Shown here: positions 31,823 to 34,027 of the stretch, in pieces
Layout: each line of letters opens with the position of its first letter
Numbering within the stretch: position 1 is the stretch's first letter
Origin: an uncultured Hyphomicrobiales bacterium
GTDB lineage: Bacteria > Pseudomonadota > Alphaproteobacteria > Rhizobiales > Beijerinckiaceae
Direction of reading: 5' to 3'
Length of the DNA stretch: 34,027 nt
Assembly (NCBI GenBank): GCA_903861645.1
Contig: CAIOVE010000034.1
Span: 1 to 34,027, forward strand
Notes under the pieces: model-generated
Told to the model about the DNA's origin: nothing
Seen by the model: only the letters and a program-made list of their open reading frames with translations
The model's database searches: none
Program-made: the position numbers and the translations under genes

Positions 31823-32454
31823 GCCATCTGACCTTCCTCGAAGCTTTTCAAACCGCGCATCCATTCACCCAGCCGCGTTTCGATTCTCGTTTGATCGCAA
31901 TCGATTATTATGTCGATGCCTTCCGTCGCCTCGAAGTCGAAGCGCGCGGCGTCTCCGATCAGCCTCCCACGCAAGTATTCCAGAATTTCAGGTGGACCCT
32001 TGATTTTCATTCGCGCCCCCAATCCGTTTTCAAGAACGCGATCCAGATGAGCGAACAATCGCGCGACAACGACTTCGCCCTGCAGCTCCATCAACACCGG
32101 CCTCAATATGCCCGTCAGGCAATCATGTAGATCATTCTCGATTTCCACGAGACGAGCCGATGTCTCGGCCACCACCCGCGCGAGTCTATCCGCGAATTCC
32201 GCCTCAAGCGCGGCGTTCGAGACCGCGGGATCGGCGTCTTTGCCCAATTCCCGGGCGACGGCGTTTTCCGATAACGCGGCCGCCCTGCCCTCCTGAAAAC
32301 CGCGCTCGTAAATTTCCTTCTCGCGAATGGCGACTTCGCCAACGCCGGCTGGCGCAATCGCCCTTGCGATTCCGTGCCGAGAACTCGCGCGCGCGTTATC
32401 CTTGTCGCCAACCGCGCCATTGCCAATATATCGACCCAGGGCGACAACTTTCAT
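31819..32454 (-). CDS. fliH: FliH-like flagellar export regulator
   Basis: A 211-residue protein with a FliH-like layout: an N-terminal segment, a charged helical region YERGFQEGRAAALSE (55-69), a long helix (AEFADRLARVVAETSARLVEI) and a C-terminal V-ATPase-E-like half ending in DIIIDCDQTRIETRLGEWMRGL. FliH restrains the export ATPase FliI and links it to the motor. Its place directly after fliF fits. The ATG at 32454 overlaps the fliF stop as ATGA, with GGAG 8 bases upstream. Sequence conservation of FliH in alphaproteobacteria is low, so confidence is moderate. Confidence 0.68.
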   Translation of the reverse strand: MKVVALGRYIGNGAVGDKDNARASSRHGIARAIAPAGVGEVAIREKEIYERGFQEGRAAALSENAVARELGKDADPAVSNAALEAEFADRLARVVAETSARLVEIENDLHDCLTGILRPVLMELQGEVVVARLFAHLDRVLENGLGARMKIKGPPEILEYLRGRLIGDAARFDFEATEGIDIIIDCDQTRIETRLGEWMRGLKSFEEGQMA

Positions 32455-33677
32455 GACACGGTCTCCGTCGCTAGCCACGCCTTAATCACGCCCGCCGCGC
32501 GTCCCTCGTCTTGTTCGAGGAAACCTTCTATGACATTCGCGATCTCTCGCCACTCCATGGATGCGCCCCCCGCCGATGGATCAAGCTCTCTCGTTTTCGC
32601 TTCGCTCTCCAATGCCCGATCCGCGACATTCAACGCCCCATCCTGGATCGGACCAACGCTGCCATCCGTTATCGCCTTGACTTCCGCCTCTCGCCATTCT
32701 CTCGCGTCCGGGCCCTTTGCGAGAACCGACAAAGCGGGCTTGATGGCGAAGAGCACGATGATGATCGTGGCGAGCACGACCGCGGCCGCGCCAGCCAGCG
32801 AACCCGCCTGGCGCGCCAAAATATCCATCAGATTTTGGGGGAGCGGGTCGTTGATGTCGGCGATCGGGTCGCCGAAATCGACAACGGCGACCTTCACCAC
32901 ATCGCCCTTGTCGCGTCGCGCCCCGGCCGCCGACGCGGCGATATCCTCGATTTCGGATATTCTGCGGGTCTCGTCGCCGTTGCGCGCGCTCGTGTCCGCG
33001 CCCGATGGCAACGCCGCGCGGTTCACCAAAACCACAACGGATAAGGTCTCGACCGCGTAACCCGCGCTCGTCGTATTTGTCTGTTTGGACGACACCTCGA
33101 AATTTGTCGTTTCGTCGCGCTTTTGCGTTTCGTCGTTCGCCTGCTTCGCGTCGGACGCGGTCGGCCTCGACTGCGGCAGATTGCTTTGAACCGACGTTGG
33201 CGGCTGGGTCGTCGAATTCTGAGACGTCTGGTTTTCCTTGACCACGCGAACCGATCGCTCAACCCTCGATTCGGGATTATAGATTGTCTCCGATGTCTGC
33301 CGACGATCCGTATTCAGACGAACGGCCACACTCACCTGATAGTTCCTGGCTTTCAGATAAGGCGCCAATGTTTGACTGACATTGTCGCGCAAGCGTCTGG
33401 AAACCTCCTTCTCAAGCGAAAGCATCGTTCCGGCGCCCTGTTCCGAATACTCCTCGCCCGAAACGAGAATAGCACCATCGGCGCTCAGGACGGTTACGTT
33501 GGCCATGGCCATGCCTGCCACGGCCGAGGAAACCAATCGGCGGATGGCTTGTCCGGCGCCAACGCCATCGCCGGACTCGAGTCGCACAACGACGGAAGCG
33601 CTTGGCGACTGACGTTCGCGTCTGAACGACCCCGCGTCGCCCATCACGATGTGGACGCGCGCCGCCTTTACTCCACG
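32451..33677 (-). pseudogene. fliF: Flagellar M-ring protein FliF, N-terminally truncated
   Basis: The readable part begins at GVKAARVHIVMGDAGSFRR, a hallmark that in full FliF lies near residue 165-185, and runs to the C-terminal FliG-binding end VIKAWLATETVS. The second membrane helix AGAAAVVLATIIIVLFAIKP is present. The first membrane helix and the RBM1/RBM2 ring-building modules are missing: the frame upstream (ILRTLHR, SGD) runs only 19 more codons before a stop at 33735-33737 and does not have FliF content of the right length. A GTG/ATG at 33647/33644 is in frame but has no ribosome site. I infer a non-functional remnant; the break lies at about 33675-33690. Confidence 0.85.
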
Positions 33678-33693
33678 ATGGAGGGTGCGTAAG

Positions 33694-33891
33694 ATGTCTC
33701 CGGAAATTGCTTTCGTTGTCGGCGCAATCGCGCTTTATAGTATCTATCAGTTAGTCAAGGCGGCAAAACAAGAACGTGCGAACGAGCGGCTTCGCGTTGA
33801 GGGCGAACTTTCCAAGGAGCTACTCGAAAAAGAGGCCGCGATGCAGGAATTCGAGGCGAACGAACGTCGCGAGAAGCAGGAACGGTACTTA
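33694..33891 (+). CDS. Small membrane-anchored coiled-coil protein, cut by the IS5-like element
   Basis: From an ATG at 33694 with GGAGGG about 8 bases upstream: one N-terminal hydrophobic helix (IAFVVGAIALYSIYQLV, residues 5-21), then a highly charged helix with heptad character (RLRVEGELSKELLEKEAA). After about 66 residues the frame crosses into the IS5-like end at 33892 and continues through it by chance to the end of the window. The native C-terminus is therefore lost. It sits back to back with the broken end of fliF. The family is not recognised; the layout recalls small membrane tethers or phage-type proteins, without further support. Confidence 0.5.
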
Positions 33892-34027
33892 GTGTCTGTC
33901 CGGAGAGATCATGCTGGATTGCATAGCTTTCTGAGCATAAGCCTTATTGACGCGAGGCGCAGGAACGCGAGCGCTCTTCGGTTGAGATTTTCCCAGTCCT
34001 TGGCTAGGCGCCTGCACCTCCCGAGCC
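33892..34027. mobile_element. IS5-family (IS427-group-like) element, right end, runs off the window
   Basis: GTGTCTGTCCGGAGAGATC starting at 33892 resembles IS427-group terminal repeats, which commonly begin with a G-x-GTCTGTCCG-like run. It is next to TTA (33889-33891), a possible short target duplication. The transposase C-terminus lies just inside it. The other end is outside the window, so the boundary is approximate. Confidence 0.75.
33909..34027 (-). CDS. IS5-family transposase, C-terminal fragment
   Basis: The minus-strand frame enters from beyond the window and stops at 33909-33911. The 38 readable residues include CRRLAKDWENLN, AFLRLASIRL and the end MLRKLCNPA, which is the hallmark C-terminus of IS427-group IS5 transposases. 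The DDE catalytic core is outside the window. The match is strong despite the short length. Confidence 0.88.
   Translation of the reverse strand, partial: LGRCRRLAKDWENLNRRALAFLRLASIRLMLRKLCNPA

Noticed and set aside
31894-31907. TTGATCGCAATCGA as a second FNR-type box
   Set aside because: It has a mismatch in the second half-site and lies inside the fliH coding sequence, so it is most likely chance.
1-34027. CRISPR array, tRNA, rRNA or prophage
   Set aside because: I saw no regularly spaced repeats, no tRNA-like cloverleaf and no phage structural genes on either strand.

Overview
ORGANISM. The window is high-GC, gene-dense DNA from an alphaproteobacterium, most likely of the order Hyphomicrobiales (Rhizobiales). 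Three things point there: the flagellar set motB-motC-fliK-transglycosylase-ftcR (MotC and FtcR/Rem are typical of that order), a SAM-II riboswitch ahead of metZ, and the long duplicated-domain dCTP deaminase beside metZ. I cannot name a genus. No rRNA, tRNA or CRISPR array was seen, and no gene-free stretch exceeds 300 bases.

LAYOUT. 1-147: start of an IS30-like element reading out of the window. It cuts off the 5' end of a polyprenyl-phosphate sugar transferase gene (to 1408). 1433-14456: a catabolic block with two luciferase-like flavin monooxygenases, a nitronate monooxygenase-like enzyme, a phthalate-dioxygenase-type Rieske oxygenase, an exported DUF1080 protein, a VanA-type Rieske oxygenase with a VanB-type reductase, a UbiD-family decarboxylase, two MetE-C-terminal-like proteins and an orphan NitT/TauT-type binding protein. 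14475-17003: housekeeping genes, dCTP deaminase and riboswitch-controlled metZ, divergently arranged. 17046-26571: a second catabolic block with an M29/NicX-like metalloprotein, a Bug/TctC binding protein, a 4,5-dihydroxyphthalate decarboxylase-like protein, a LigI-like amidohydrolase, a LysR regulator with two tandem DNA-binding domains, a glutamine-synthetase-like ligase coupled to a third Rieske oxygenase, and a TauE/SafE permease. 26646-33677: a tightly overlapped flagellar operon fliF'-fliH-motB-motC-fliK-slt, then ftcR. 33694-34027: a small membrane/coiled-coil ORF cut by an IS5-family (IS427-like) element.

HOW IT WORKS TOGETHER. The two catabolic blocks look like an accessory region for oxygenative attack on (methoxy)aromatic, phthalate-like or N-containing aromatic compounds. 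Rieske oxygenases hydroxylate or demethylate, the single VanB reductase may serve more than one of them, UbiD and the dihydroxyphthalate-decarboxylase-like protein suggest decarboxylation, and the LigI-like amidohydrolase suggests lactone hydrolysis. The substrate cannot be read from sequence. A perfect FNR/FixK-type palindrome sits ahead of the second flavin monooxygenase gene, and a triple TTTGTGGG repeat sits ahead of vanA, so oxygen-linked and pathway-specific control are both possible.

SIGNS OF REARRANGEMENT. Both window ends are IS elements next to truncated genes. fliF has lost its N-terminal third, so this flagellar operon has lost its upstream promoter context and may be non-functional here.
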